Below are positions 28,547 through 38,580 of a stretch of 55,000 nt of DNA, one piece after another. Both the position numbers and the translations under genes were made by a program. Each line of letters begins with the position of its first letter. Position 1 is the stretch's first letter. Source of the stretch: Gammaproteobacteria bacterium 28-57-27 (GTDB taxonomy: Bacteria; Pseudomonadota; Gammaproteobacteria; Halothiobacillales; Halothiobacillaceae); NCBI GenBank assembly GCA_002281735.1, contig NCGK01000021.1, forward strand, positions 1 through 55,000, given 5' to 3'. Under the pieces are notes generated by a model. It saw only the letters and a program-made list of their open reading frames with translations. It was not told the DNA's origin and made no database searches.

Positions 28547-29944
28547 ATGAATATGAAGCAGGATGTCTTGCTGCGGTTCAGACCGCGCGCATTGTGGGTA
28601 TGGTCGTTGCTTGTGGTGTTAGGTACAACTACATCCCTGGCCGAATCTATGCAGAGCATGGATTTTTCTGCGTGCGTGCAGCGCGCTCTGGCGCAAAACC
28701 CTGAAATGGAGATGAGCCGGGCACAGATTGAGCAGGCTTCGGCTACCGGCACCTATTCGAACGATGCGATGAACGTCTTCGGCATGAAGCTTGGACAAAG
28801 ACAGGCCACCTTCGGCGACTTTGGCTTTGGTCAGTTTGATGCCACCAATCCGAACATCCTCAATGTCGTGCCGAATGACCTGAACAACCCTGGCGGCACG
28901 GGTAACGTCAATTCACGCATCGAATTGCTGGTGCCGGTGTACAACGGCGGCTTGGTGGATAGCTATGTACAGCAGGCGCGGGCGCAGGTGCGGGCAGCGC
29001 AGGAGGGTGATGCCGCGGCGCGTCAGGCTCTGGTGAAACAAGTCACCATGGCTTATGAGGGCGTGCATGCGGCGCGTGCGTTTGTGAAAGTGGGTGAGCA
29101 GGCGCGTTTGGCCTCGCAAGAATATGTGCGCATTGCCGAGAAAATGCTGGCGCAGGGCGTGTCGCTGAAAAGTGATTATTTGCTGGCGCAGGTGCGTCTG
29201 GATGATGTGCAGGTACAGCTGGCACAGGCGCGCAACCAGGAGGCCGTGGCGCTCGATCAGCTGCATCTTCTGCTGGGAATACCGCTGGAGGCGCCCTTGC
29301 AACTGGGGGCATCAGTGAGCCTGCCTGCCGCCGAGGGTACGCCGGAGGCTTGGCAAAACGAGGCACTGGCCAACAATCCGCAACTCAATGCAGCCCGCCA
29401 CCAGCTCGCCAGTGTGAGCGCGGGGGTGGATACTGCGCGTGCGGCCGGTTTGCCGCAGGTGAATCTGATGGCGCGTCAGGAGTGGAATGATCCAGGGCTG
29501 GAATTCGGAGCGAACTCCTACACCGTGGCCGGAGTGATGAGCTGGAGCGCGTTTGATGGCGGCGCGACGGCGGCGGCGGTGGATCGCGCGCAGGCCGCGC
29601 GGATCGAAATGAGCACCAAGCTACGTCAGGCAGAAGATGGTGTGCGTTTGCAGGTGCGTGATGCGGCGCGCAAGGCACAGGAAATCGAAGATCGGCTGGT
29701 GGCGCGCAAGCGGGCGCTGGCGCAGGCGGAAGAAGCTGTACGCCTGATGAAAAAGCGCTATGAAAACGGCTTGGCGACTATGTTGGAGTTGCTGACGACT
29801 CAGGCCCAACAGGATAAGGCGAATGCGGATCTGATTTCCGCGCGCTATGAGCAGGTGGTGCAGCGCGCCGAATGGATGCGCCTTTTGGGGCGTTTGACGC
29901 CTGAGCATCTGGGCGCTGATCCGGCAAAGGCGTCGGCATCATGA
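28547..29944 (+). CDS. TolC-family outer-membrane efflux protein
   Basis: 465 residues. A signal peptide (RALWVWSLLVVLGTTTSLAE) is followed by two OEP repeats with long coiled-coil helices, for example LVKQVTMAYEGVHAARAFVK and DGVRLQVRDAARKAQEIEDR. It would form the outer-membrane duct of the RND pump encoded next. I chose the ATG at 28547; an ATG two codons later is equally possible. Confidence 0.92.
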   Translation: MNMKQDVLLRFRPRALWVWSLLVVLGTTTSLAESMQSMDFSACVQRALAQNPEMEMSRAQIEQASATGTYSNDAMNVFGMKLGQRQATFGDFGFGQFDATNPNILNVVPNDLNNPGGTGNVNSRIELLVPVYNGGLVDSYVQQARAQVRAAQEGDAAARQALVKQVTMAYEGVHAARAFVKVGEQARLASQEYVRIAEKMLAQGVSLKSDYLLAQVRLDDVQVQLAQARNQEAVALDQLHLLLGIPLEAPLQLGASVSLPAAEGTPEAWQNEALANNPQLNAARHQLASVSAGVDTARAAGLPQVNLMARQEWNDPGLEFGANSYTVAGVMSWSAFDGGATAAAVDRAQAARIEMSTKLRQAEDGVRLQVRDAARKAQEIEDRLVARKRALAQAEEAVRLMKKRYENGLATMLELLTTQAQQDKANADLISARYEQVVQRAEWMRLLGRLTPEHLGADPAKASAS

Positions 29945-29961
29945 TTTTTGAGGAAGCGGAT

Positions 29962-31047
29962 ATGAAAGACAGGTCATCACGCACGGCGGGTTGGATATTT
30001 TTGGTGGCGCTGCTGGGCAACGCCCTGACGGGGTGCTCACACGAAACAGACTCATCAAGTGCGCCACAACCCGCCCGGGAGATGCGGGCGCAGGTGGTTG
30101 TGGTGCAGATGGCGAGCTTGCCGCAGACCTTTCCGGTGGCGGGTGTGATTGAGGCGGTGGACACCGTGCAGCTCAGTTCGCGGGTGATGGGGCATATCCG
30201 CGAGCTGAAGGTGGTGCAGGGGCAGGCGGTCAAGCGCGATGAGGTGCTGTTTGTGATCGATCCAGTCGATACGCAAGGTGCGGTCGATCTGGCCAAGCAA
30301 AATCTGGTGCAGGCCGAGGCGGCGCTGAAAGATGCCAAGTTGGACTATGAGCGCTTCAAGAATCTGTATCAGGATGAGGCGGTCAACAAGCAGCAGCTTG
30401 AGAAAATGCGCACGAATTATGAGGTGAGCGCCAGCCGGGTGGCACAGGCCAAGGCGGGTTTAACCGTGGCACAGGGGCAGATTGGCTATACGCGCGTCAG
30501 TGCGCCGATGGATGCGATTGTTACGGCCAAGCTGGCGAATGAGGGTGATATGGCCAGCCCGGGACATCCGGTGCTGGTGCTTGAGGACACGACGCATATG
30601 CAGGTGCGGGTGGCGGTTCCCGAAGCGGTGTTTCGTACTATCAAGCTCGGAGATACGCTGAAGGTCGAGGTGGACGGGCAGGCTCAGCCGCTCGAAGCCC
30701 GCGTGGCGCGCATGACGCCGACTGCCGACAGCTTGGCGCATACCTATCCGCTGACGCTGGATGTCGCTGCGCCCAGCTTGAGAAGCGGTGCGTTTGCGCG
30801 CGTGCTGTTCCCGCAGGGCGCACGTCAGACGCTGCTGGTTCCTGCCAGTGCGGTGCTGGATCGTGCCGGTGTGCGCGGGGTGTTTGTGCTGGATAAGGAC
30901 GCTATCGCGCATTACCGCATGGTGCGCACCGGCGCGACCCAGCCGGACGGCATGGTCGAGGTGCTGGCTGGCTTGGCCGCCGGGGAGCGCGTGGTTTCGG
31001 ATCATGCTGAAGGCGTGATTCAAAACGGCGATCGGATTGTGGACTAA
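29962..31047 (+). CDS. RND efflux periplasmic adaptor (membrane fusion lipoprotein)
   Basis: 361 residues. The N-terminus GWIFLVALLGNALTGC has a lipobox, suggesting an inner-membrane lipid anchor. Lipoyl, alpha-hairpin (LVQAEAALKDAKLDYERFKN) and beta-barrel regions follow in the usual order. The ATG at 29962 follows GAGGAAGCGGAT, a good site; an ATG at 29941 overlaps the tolC-like stop but lacks one. It links the outer-membrane duct to the RND pump. Confidence 0.93.
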   Translation: MKDRSSRTAGWIFLVALLGNALTGCSHETDSSSAPQPAREMRAQVVVVQMASLPQTFPVAGVIEAVDTVQLSSRVMGHIRELKVVQGQAVKRDEVLFVIDPVDTQGAVDLAKQNLVQAEAALKDAKLDYERFKNLYQDEAVNKQQLEKMRTNYEVSASRVAQAKAGLTVAQGQIGYTRVSAPMDAIVTAKLANEGDMASPGHPVLVLEDTTHMQVRVAVPEAVFRTIKLGDTLKVEVDGQAQPLEARVARMTPTADSLAHTYPLTLDVAAPSLRSGAFARVLFPQGARQTLLVPASAVLDRAGVRGVFVLDKDAIAHYRMVRTGATQPDGMVEVLAGLAAGERVVSDHAEGVIQNGDRIVD

Positions 31048-31050
31048 GCC

Positions 31051-34000
31051 ATGCAAGACAGCACAGCACACCAAGGGCATGCCGACGCGCCCCTGAATAT
31101 CGCCGGCAAACTGGCTCAAGCCTTTATCCACTCCAAAATCACCTTGCTGATTATTATCGCGATCAGCCTAGTGGGGCTGTTGGCATTGGCGATTACGCCG
31201 CGTGAGTACAACCCGAAAATTGTGGTGCCTGCGGCGAATATTATCGTCGCCAAGCCGGGGGCGAGTGCCTCTGAGGTGCGCGATCTGGTGGTGCGTCCAC
31301 TGGAGGCTATCATGCGCGCGCAGGCCGGGGTTGATCACACCTTCGGTTACGCGGTAGATGATGTTGGTGTGGTCACGGTGCAATTCAAAGTGGGGCAGAA
31401 CCAGGAAGATAGCCTGGTTAAGCTGTACAACCAGTTGATGCAGAACATGGATCGCATCCCGCCGGGGGCGATGCAGCCGGTCGTCAAGCCGATCAATGTG
31501 GATGATGTGCCGATCATGACGTTGGCGTTGGTGGCCTCGAGTTCTCAGGCCGTTGACGAGCTCAAGCTGCGCGAAGTGGGCTTGTTGTTGATGGAGCAAT
31601 TGCGCAATGTGCCGGGGGTATCCTTGACCGAGGTCGTCGGCGGGCGCGCGCGGGCGGTGAATGTGTGGCTGGATCCGCTGCGTATGCAATCGCGCGGCAT
31701 CACGATCGAGCAGGTCAGTCAGATGTTGCAGGGCAGCAACGTCACTGCCCCTTTGGGTGAACTGGTCGCCCAGAATGCCTCCATTCCCTTGCGTCTGAGC
31801 GGTGCGCTGCATACAGCGTCTGAGGTGGGCGAGGTGATCGTCGGTGTGTCGCCGCCACCCAAGGGGGCAACACAAGGACAACCGATTTATCTGCGTGACA
31901 TTGCCCGCATCGAAGACGGTGTGCGCGAAGTCGAGAGTGTAGGGCGCTTGGGCTTTGGCGGCGCGGCTGAGGCCGCGCCGTTCCGTGGTGAAGAGCCTGC
32001 GGTAACCCTGGTGCTGGCCAAGCAGGCGGGTACGAATGCGGTGGTGGTGGCGGATGCTGTGCTGGCCAAGCTGAATGAACTCAAGAAATTGGCCTTGCCG
32101 CAGGGCGTCGAGGTGGTGGTCACGCGCAACGACGGCGCCAAGGCCAATGAGGCGGTGAATACTCTGTTCGAGCATCTGGCGATTGCCATCGGCTCGGTAG
32201 TACTGATTCTGATTTTCTTCCTTGGCTGGCGTGAGGCGGGGATTGTGACCCTGACCGTGCCGCTGATTCTGTTCGTGGTGCTGGCGACGGGGCTGCTGAT
32301 GGGGCAGACCATCAACCGCATTACCCTGTTCGCGCTGATTCTCTCGCTGGGTCTTTTGGTGGATGCGGCGATTGTGGTGATCGAAAACATCCACCGCCAC
32401 ATGCACGATTACAAGGGTGGAGGTGAGGGCGGGGATTTTTCCGCCATGCTGGTCAACGCGACCAATGAAATCGGCAATCCGACCAATGTGGCGACTATTG
32501 CGGTGATTCTGGCCTTTATCCCGATGGCCTTTGTCAGCGGCATGATGGGGCCGTTCATGCGGCCGATTCCGCTGAATGTGCCGGTGGCGATGATCGCCTC
32601 GCTAGTGGTGGCCTATGTCGTGGTGCCTTGGGCTGCGCGCATCTGGTTGTCCAACAAGGCGGCGGCGCGTGCGCTTATCAATTCCAGCACGCTGGAGGAA
32701 ATGGGGCACGATCAAAAAGACATTTTGCACCGCACCTATGTCGCCGTGATGGAGCCTTTGCTGCGCACGCGCTGGATGCGCTGGATGACCATTTTCATGG
32801 TGTTGGTGCTGCTTGTCGCCGCGATGCTGATGCCAGCCTGGCAGTTCATTCGCCCGAGCGGAGTGGGTGGACCACTCTCGCCCTTGGGTGTCGAGCTGAA
32901 AATGTTGCCGAATGACAATACCAACACCTTCCTGTTGCAGGTCGATATGCCACAAGGCACGGCGCTGGCGGATACCGACCATGTGGTGCGTGCTGTGGGT
33001 GAGGTGTTGGCGGCGCATCCGCAGGTGCTGGATTACAGCAGCTACAGCGGCATGACCGCGCCGATTGACTTTGCCGCGCTAGTGCGTGGTGATCTGGTCA
33101 AGCGCGGCACGCAGATCGCACAAATTCGGGTGAATCTGCGCGACAAGCACGCACGCAGTGCAAGCTCGCATGAACTGGCCGAACAGCTGGATCAAGCGCT
33201 TGAGGGCGTGCGTAGCGCCTTTCCGCAGGCCAAGCTGAAAATCTACGAAACGCCACCAGGGCCGCCGGTGCAGTCGCAAATTTTGGCCGAGTTGTACGGG
33301 CCGGATTATGCGCTGTTGCGTCAGTCTGCCGCCTTGGTCGATCAGGCCTTCAGTACGACGTATGGCATGATTAACGTGGATGATTCCGTGGGCGCTGATG
33401 TGCAGACCTACCGTGTGCTGGTGGACAAGGAAAAAGCCATGCTCTCGGGTGTGGCAGCAGGGCAGGTGGCGCAATTGTTGCGGGATGCCGTGTCCGGTTT
33501 GCCGGTGGGTACCTTGCACGAGCTGGGTTCGCTGAATCAGGCGCGTGAGCCGGTGGAGATTGTGTTGCGCCTGCCGCAGGACGAACGTGCGCTGCCTGCG
33601 CGCCTGCTGAGCATGGGTGTCAAAAATGCCCAAGGCGTGTTTATCCCACTTTCAGCGATTGCTTCGCTAGAGCGTGTGGACGGTAACAAGCCGTTTCTTG
33701 ATCGTGACCAGCATCCGATGGTGATGGTGGGCGGCGAGCTGCTACGCTCCAGTCCGGTGTATGCGGTGCTGGCCTTGGATAAGGCGCTGGATCAGCAGAG
33801 CCTGCCGAACGGGGTGCGCTTTACCACCGGCAATCTGGGCTTTGTGCAGGCCGAGCCGAAAGACATCGTGGATTACACCCTGCTTTGGGGTGGTGAAATG
33901 CGCCTGACCCTGGATGTGTTCCGTGATTTGGGTTCGGCGTTTATCGTGGCGATTATCCTCATTTATTTGATGCTGGTGGCCTATTACAAATCCTTTATGC

Positions 34001-34413
34001 TGCCCTTGATTGTGATGGGGGCGATTCCGCTGACTTTGGTCGGCATCTTCCCCGGGCACTGGGTGACCGAGCAGGCGTTTACCGCCACCTCCATGATTGG
34101 GGTGATTGCCCTGGCGGGCGTTGTGGTGCGTAACTCATTGCTGTTGATCGACTTTATTCTGGATTATCGCAGGCAGGGTTACAGTCTGGAGCAGGCGGTG
34201 ATCGAGGCTGGCGCGGTGCGTTTCCGTCCGATTTTGCTCACCGCGCTGGCGATCATTCTTGGCTCGGTGGTGATGGTGTCCGACCCGGTGTTCGGTGGTC
34301 TGGCGGTGTCGCTGATTTTTGGCACGCTGGCTTCAACGCTGTTGACCTTGGTGGTGATTCCCTTGGTTTATTGGCGTTGGCAGCGCAAGAGCGCGCTGGC
34401 TGCACAGGCTTGA
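31051..34413 (+). CDS. RND-family efflux pump, inner-membrane permease
   Basis: 1120 residues with the RND layout: TM1, a large periplasmic loop, six TMs, a second loop and five TMs. The proton-relay segment in TM4 reads GLLVDAAIVVIENIHRH, so it has one aspartate where AcrB has two. That pattern resembles the metal-exporting CusA group, but the rest does not settle the substrate. Only three bases separate it from the adaptor gene, so tolC-like, adaptor and pump form one operon. Confidence 0.94.
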   Translation: MQDSTAHQGHADAPLNIAGKLAQAFIHSKITLLIIIAISLVGLLALAITPREYNPKIVVPAANIIVAKPGASASEVRDLVVRPLEAIMRAQAGVDHTFGYAVDDVGVVTVQFKVGQNQEDSLVKLYNQLMQNMDRIPPGAMQPVVKPINVDDVPIMTLALVASSSQAVDELKLREVGLLLMEQLRNVPGVSLTEVVGGRARAVNVWLDPLRMQSRGITIEQVSQMLQGSNVTAPLGELVAQNASIPLRLSGALHTASEVGEVIVGVSPPPKGATQGQPIYLRDIARIEDGVREVESVGRLGFGGAAEAAPFRGEEPAVTLVLAKQAGTNAVVVADAVLAKLNELKKLALPQGVEVVVTRNDGAKANEAVNTLFEHLAIAIGSVVLILIFFLGWREAGIVTLTVPLILFVVLATGLLMGQTINRITLFALILSLGLLVDAAIVVIENIHRHMHDYKGGGEGGDFSAMLVNATNEIGNPTNVATIAVILAFIPMAFVSGMMGPFMRPIPLNVPVAMIASLVVAYVVVPWAARIWLSNKAAARALINSSTLEEMGHDQKDILHRTYVAVMEPLLRTRWMRWMTIFMVLVLLVAAMLMPAWQFIRPSGVGGPLSPLGVELKMLPNDNTNTFLLQVDMPQGTALADTDHVVRAVGEVLAAHPQVLDYSSYSGMTAPIDFAALVRGDLVKRGTQIAQIRVNLRDKHARSASSHELAEQLDQALEGVRSAFPQAKLKIYETPPGPPVQSQILAELYGPDYALLRQSAALVDQAFSTTYGMINVDDSVGADVQTYRVLVDKEKAMLSGVAAGQVAQLLRDAVSGLPVGTLHELGSLNQAREPVEIVLRLPQDERALPARLLSMGVKNAQGVFIPLSAIASLERVDGNKPFLDRDQHPMVMVGGELLRSSPVYAVLALDKALDQQSLPNGVRFTTGNLGFVQAEPKDIVDYTLLWGGEMRLTLDVFRDLGSAFIVAIILIYLMLVAYYKSFMLPLIVMGAIPLTLVGIFPGHWVTEQAFTATSMIGVIALAGVVVRNSLLLIDFILDYRRQGYSLEQAVIEAGAVRFRPILLTALAIILGSVVMVSDPVFGGLAVSLIFGTLASTLLTLVVIPLVYWRWQRKSALAAQA

Positions 34414-34426
34414 GCCTATTTTTGCG

Positions 34427-34466
34427 TTAACAGGCCGTTAAAAAAAATTGTTCAACGGCCTGTTAA
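34427..34466. promoter_or_regulatory. 13-bp perfect palindrome between the RND pump and lysR genes
   Basis: TTAACAGGCCGTT (34427-34439) and AACGGCCTGTTAA (34454-34466) enclose an A-rich 14-base loop. No T-run follows on the plus strand, so it is not a standard intrinsic terminator. It could be a LysR-type operator, a hairpin that slows RNA decay, or a weak terminator. Confidence 0.55.
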
Positions 34467-34538
34467 ATACCCCATGCCCTTATAAATGTGCTAGATAGCG
34501 GATAGAATGAGTAAGCGAATTCTAATAAGGAACTAGAC

Positions 34539-35435
34539 ATGGCCGATCGCAGACTCAAGGTTTTCTACACCGTGGCACGCTTACTCAGCTTTACCAAGGC
34601 GGCTGAATCCTTGCACATGACCCAGCCGGCGGTGACTTTTCAGGTGCGCCAGCTTGAAGAGCATTTCGATACTCGTCTGTTTGACCGCACCCATAACCGC
34701 GTGACGCTGACTGATGTCGGTGTGGTGGTGTATGAAGTGGCCGAGCGCATCTTCGAGCATTACGACGAGATGGAGCGCCGGGTGCGTGAGATGACCGGGG
34801 AAATGGGCGGTTCGCTGAATATCGGTGCGAGCATGACGGTGGCAGAGAACATGTTGCCTGCCCTGCTCGGGCAGTTCAGAAAGAAACATCCCGACCTGAA
34901 TGTGCGCCTGAAGGTGGGCAACAGCGAGTCCATTGTGTCCATGGTTGAGCATAATGTGATTGACTTGGCGATTGTCGAGGGCAGCATCAGCAATAAAAAC
35001 CTGCTGGTTGAAGCCTGTCGTGACGACGAGCTGGTGGTCATCATGCCGCCCGATCACCCACTGGCAAAAAACGAAACCCTTACGGTCGACCAACTGATGC
35101 CATATCAGTTCATCTGCCGCGAAGAAGGCTCCGGTACGCGCGAGGCGATTTTTAATTACCTGATCGAGCAAGGCTATCCCGACGGCTGGACGGTGTGCAT
35201 GGAATTGGGCAGTCCCGAAGCCATCAAAGGGGCGGTCGAAGCAGGCATGGGTCTTTCGGTGATGTCCAAGTTGGGCATTGCCAAAGAGGTCAAGCTTGAC
35301 ATGTTGGTCAGTGTGCCGCTGGATCCGCCCTTGCTGCGCGGCTTTTCATTTGTGCGTCAACGCCACAAGTTCCGTTTGCCCGCCATGGAAGCGCTGCTGA
35401 CGTTCGCACGCGCGTTTTGCTCCAAGCAGAGTTGA
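34539..35435 (+). CDS. LysR-family transcriptional regulator
   Basis: 298 residues. The N-terminal winged helix-turn-helix (LKVFYTVARLLSFTKAAESL, then HMTQPAVTFQVRQLEEHFDT) is followed by a LysR substrate-binding domain (about residues 90-295). AAGGA lies just before the ATG. The sequence resembles CysB/CbbR-like regulators in general form, but the effector cannot be told. It sits in the same direction as the efflux operon and is closed by a strong terminator. Confidence 0.93.
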   Translation: MADRRLKVFYTVARLLSFTKAAESLHMTQPAVTFQVRQLEEHFDTRLFDRTHNRVTLTDVGVVVYEVAERIFEHYDEMERRVREMTGEMGGSLNIGASMTVAENMLPALLGQFRKKHPDLNVRLKVGNSESIVSMVEHNVIDLAIVEGSISNKNLLVEACRDDELVVIMPPDHPLAKNETLTVDQLMPYQFICREEGSGTREAIFNYLIEQGYPDGWTVCMELGSPEAIKGAVEAGMGLSVMSKLGIAKEVKLDMLVSVPLDPPLLRGFSFVRQRHKFRLPAMEALLTFARAFCSKQS

Positions 35436-35460
35436 TTTAACCTGAGCCTGAGGCATTGAA

Positions 35461-35493
35461 AACAAGGCGACTTTGGTCGCCTTGTTGTTTTTT
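35461..35493 (+). terminator. Intrinsic terminator after the lysR-type gene
   Basis: Perfect 11-bp arms AACAAGGCGAC and GTCGCCTTGTT enclose TTTG and are followed by GTTTTTTT. It ends 12 bases before the next start codon, so the next gene needs read-through or a promoter embedded here. Confidence 0.9.
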
Positions 35494-35505
35494 ATGGAGT
35501 TCATT

Positions 35506-35979
35506 ATGTTGCGATATTTATCTGCGGTAGTGTGTTTTTCCTTGGCGCTGCAGTTATCGGCTGTGGAGGCGCAAACGCTAGACGAGGGCGCGATTGAAAA
35601 ACCCGTGGCGACGCAAGAGGAGGTCGATGCGGTGTTGCTGCTCCCCTCGTTGCAAAACGGTATCAGTTACATTGGTGGCGGAATTGGCGTGGTGGAGCGC
35701 GCGGCGCTGGAGCAATGGGCAAAAAATTATAGTTTGCGCATTGAAATGGCGACCAAAAGTGGGGCGTATGTGGGGGATATGCGGGTGCGCGTGTTCAATG
35801 CCCTGGGTTCGCTGGTTTTGGATGCACCCTCGGATGGCCCGTTGCTGTATCTCATGCTGCCGGACGGACGCTATAAAGTTGAAGTCAGCGGCCTCCGATC
35901 CGATGAATATGTTCTCCAGAGCCGAGAGGTGAACGTGCTCGGTGGCAAGCAGGTGCGGGCTTTTTTTGCCTGGCCGTAG
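35506..35979 (+). CDS. Exported carboxypeptidase-regulatory-like domain protein
   Basis: 157 residues. A signal peptide (YLSAVVCFSLALQLSAVEAQ) is followed by ISYIGGGIGVVERAALEQW and a C-terminal beta-sandwich-like segment (MRVRVFNALGSLVLDAPSDG, LPDGRYKVEVSG). This layout matches small carboxypeptidase-regulatory-like proteins known mainly from proteobacterial genomes, of unknown function. The ATG at 35506 has GGAG six bases upstream. No catalytic residues are apparent. Confidence 0.8.
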   Translation: MLRYLSAVVCFSLALQLSAVEAQTLDEGAIEKPVATQEEVDAVLLLPSLQNGISYIGGGIGVVERAALEQWAKNYSLRIEMATKSGAYVGDMRVRVFNALGSLVLDAPSDGPLLYLMLPDGRYKVEVSGLRSDEYVLQSREVNVLGGKQVRAFFAWP

Positions 35980-35985
35980 ATCAGG

Positions 35986-36507
35986 CTATTTCTCCAGCAA
36001 CCTTGGCATGAGTTCGACCATATTGCAGGGCTTGGTGCGGTAGTCGAGCTGTGCCTGGATGAGCTTGTCCCAACCGTCGCGGCAGGCGCCGGACGAGCCA
36101 GGCAGGACGAAAATGTAGGTTCCGTTAGCCACGCCCGCCGTAGCGCGCGATTGCAGGCTGGAGGTGCCGATGTCGGCATATGAAAGTACGCGGAACAGTT
36201 CACCGAAGCCTTCGATTTCTTTGTCGAACAGTGGGCGCATAGCCTCAGGCGTGCCGTCGCGGCCGGTCAGCCCGGTGCCGCCGGTACTGATGACCACTTG
36301 GACTTCACCGTCGGCAATCCACTCCGAGGCCACGGCGCGAATCGCGTAGGTGTCATCCCGAACGATGCGGCGCGCATGAACCCGGTGCCCAGCGCCTTCG
36401 ATGCGATCCACCAGGGTTTGACCGGAGGTGTCGTTGTCGAGCTGGCGGGTGTCGGACACGGTGAGGACGGCGATATTCAAGGGGACAAAGGCGCGTTCAT
36501 GACTCAT
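35986..36507 (-). CDS. moaB: MoaB/Mog-family molybdenum cofactor protein
   Basis: 173 residues. The MoCF-binding fold is clear: NIAVLTVSDTRQLDNDTSGQ, VVISTGGTGLTGRDGTPEAM and FVLPGSSGACRDGWDKL. MoaB or Mog proteins adenylylate molybdopterin or support its insertion; E. coli MoaB itself is dispensable. No other molybdopterin gene is nearby. Its ATG overlaps the stop of the upstream membrane-protein gene by an ATGA. Confidence 0.93.
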   Translation of the reverse strand: MSHERAFVPLNIAVLTVSDTRQLDNDTSGQTLVDRIEGAGHRVHARRIVRDDTYAIRAVASEWIADGEVQVVISTGGTGLTGRDGTPEAMRPLFDKEIEGFGELFRVLSYADIGTSSLQSRATAGVANGTYIFVLPGSSGACRDGWDKLIQAQLDYRTKPCNMVELMPRLLEK

Positions 36508-37217
36508 GGTTGGCTCGCTTGCGAAGGAAGGGGTGGGGGCGATATTAACCCGGCGGACGCCCCTGCCGAATGGGTTTGAATGAGTTGAAGAACGAACATG
36601 GAAAGCATGGCGGCAAAAAAGCACCATACCGAAGTAAAGGCGTGATCGAAGTAGATTGCACTCAGCACTAGGGAGAGGGCTATTAATGCGCCAAAGATGC
36701 GCAGCTTGGGCATGGCGGACGCCAGTAGCGGTAGCGTTATGACCAGCGCGTAAATGGTACGCACCACCCAGTCACCCCACTGAATATCAAATAGCGGGCG
36801 GTGCTGATACAGGATGGAGTTTTGCACAACACTGACCTGAAGCTGTGCGTCACCGAACAGCAGGGAAAGGTACAGCAGCGTGCCCAATACACCGACGAAG
36901 AGCGCAGTCGCCAGAAGAATACGGCGCGGGCGCGGGCGCTCTTCCAGTGCACGGGCGGCCAACGGCACGCAGATTGGCCAGAACAGGTACACAAAGAACA
37001 GGAAGCCCAGAGCCGAGGCTTGAGTATATTGCGCATGAAACCCGCTCAGATTGAGCCAGAGCAGGCCTTCAATGAATTGCTGAACGCCGAAGAACAGCGG
37101 AAAAGCGGCCAGTCCAAGCAGGCGACGATCCGATTGCCACGCAAGGTGCAGGCTGCGTAATCCGATCGGTACCAGCAGGGCGGCAGCAGCGAAGCTGACG
37201 GGGGCGGAAAAACACAT
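36504..37217 (-). CDS. Multi-pass membrane protein, DUF6629-like
   Basis: 237 residues with about seven hydrophobic segments. The start MCFSAPVSFAAAALLVPIG and the following FFGVQQFIEGLLWLNL are features of the DUF6629 membrane family, which I recognise only by these motifs. The role is unknown. It overlaps moaB downstream by four bases and begins 23 bases beyond rimO, so rimO, this gene and moaB may form one transcript. Confidence 0.8.
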   Translation of the reverse strand: MCFSAPVSFAAAALLVPIGLRSLHLAWQSDRRLLGLAAFPLFFGVQQFIEGLLWLNLSGFHAQYTQASALGFLFFVYLFWPICVPLAARALEERPRPRRILLATALFVGVLGTLLYLSLLFGDAQLQVSVVQNSILYQHRPLFDIQWGDWVVRTIYALVITLPLLASAMPKLRIFGALIALSLVLSAIYFDHAFTSVWCFFAAMLSMFVLQLIQTHSAGASAGLISPPPLPSQASQP

Positions 37218-37239
37218 GCGCGCCTCGCAGCTTGGGGGA

Positions 37240-38580
37240 TTATGGGTTGCTAAGGACGCGACCCCACAGGTCATGCTCGCCAAACTCGGTGATTTCGACT
37301 TCAACAAATTGACCGGGCTTGAGGTGAGTGGCGCCATCGATGAATACGTTGCCGTCGATTTCAGGCGCATCGGCATAGGAGCGCGCCACTGCGCCCTCTG
37401 CGTCGATTTCATCCACCAGTACGGTCATGCGCTTGCCCAGTTTGTATTCAAGGCAGCTGGTGCTAACTTCCGTCTGGTGTGCCATAAAGCGGTGCCAGCG
37501 TTCTTCTTTGACTTCTTCCGGCACCGCGCCGGGCAGCTCGTTGGCGGGCGCGCCATCCACCGGCGAGTATTTGAAGCAACCAGCACGGTCGATTTTGGCT
37601 TCGTCAATGAAGTTTAATAGCTCTTGGAAGTCGTCTTCAGTCTCGCCGGGAAAGCCGACAATAAAGGTGGAGCGAATCGCCAGTTCCGGGCAGATGTCTC
37701 GCCAAGCTTTAATGCGCGCCAGGGCATTCTCGCTGGAAGCCGGGCGTTTCATGGCCTTGAGGATGCGCTGGCTGCCGTGCTGAAAGGGGACATCAAGGTA
37801 GGGTAGAATTTTGCCTTCCGCCATCAGCGGAATCACATCGTCCACATGCGGGTAAGGGTAGACGTAGTGCATACGCACCCACACGTCCAGCTCGCCGAGC
37901 GCTTGCGCCAGGTCGTAGAACTTGGTTTTCAGCGGGCGGCCACCCCAGAAGTCGGTTTTGTATTTCAGATCCAGGCCGTAGGCACTGGTGTCTTGCGATA
38001 CCACAAGCAGCTCTTTCACCCCGGCTTTGACCAGGTTTTCCGCCTCGGTCATGACCTCGCCAATCGGGCGGCTAACCAGGTCGCCACGCAGCTGCGGGAT
38101 GATGCAGAAACTGCAGCGATGGTTGCAGCCTTCGGAAATTTTCAGGTAGGCGTAATGCGCCGGGGTGAGCTTGATACCTTGCGCCGGAATCAGGTCAAGA
38201 AACGGGTCATGCAACGGCGGTAGGTGGTCGTGTACCGCGTGCATCACTTCTTCGTAGGCGTGTGGGCCGGTAATGGCCAAGACACTGGGATGTGCCTGAC
38301 GCACCAGCGCGCCGTCCTCGCGTGCGCCCAGACAGCCGGTGACGATGACTTTGCCGTTTGCAGCCAAGGCTTCACCGATGGTGTCCAGCGATTCTTCGGT
38401 GGCCGAGTCGATAAAGCCGCAGGTATTGACCACCACCAGGTCGGCATCCTGGTAGCTTGGAGAAATGGCGTAGCCTTCGGCGCGCAACTGGGTAAGGATG
38501 CGCTCAGAATCTACCAGCGCTTTCGGGCAACCCAGGCTAACGAAGCCGACCTTGGGGGCGGAAATGTTTTTAGAGATCAT
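37240..38580 (-). CDS. rimO: Ribosomal protein S12 methylthiotransferase RimO
   Basis: 446 residues. The UPF0004 domain begins [19 protein letters not shown]. The radical-SAM cluster is [15 protein letters not shown] and a TRAM domain lies at the C-terminus. RimO adds a methylthio group to Asp88 (E. coli numbering) of S12. The ATG at 38580 is preferred over a TTG one codon upstream. The start overlaps the 3' end of the DUF3579-like gene. Confidence 0.96.
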   Translation of the reverse strand: MISKNISAPKVGFVSLGCPKALVDSERILTQLRAEGYAISPSYQDADLVVVNTCGFIDSATEESLDTIGEALAANGKVIVTGCLGAREDGALVRQAHPSVLAITGPHAYEEVMHAVHDHLPPLHDPFLDLIPAQGIKLTPAHYAYLKISEGCNHRCSFCIIPQLRGDLVSRPIGEVMTEAENLVKAGVKELLVVSQDTSAYGLDLKYKTDFWGGRPLKTKFYDLAQALGELDVWVRMHYVYPYPHVDDVIPLMAEGKILPYLDVPFQHGSQRILKAMKRPASSENALARIKAWRDICPELAIRSTFIVGFPGETEDDFQELLNFIDEAKIDRAGCFKYSPVDGAPANELPGAVPEEVKEERWHRFMAHQTEVSTSCLEYKLGKRMTVLVDEIDAEGAVARSYADAPEIDGNVFIDGATHLKPGQFVEVEITEFGEHDLWGRVLSNP

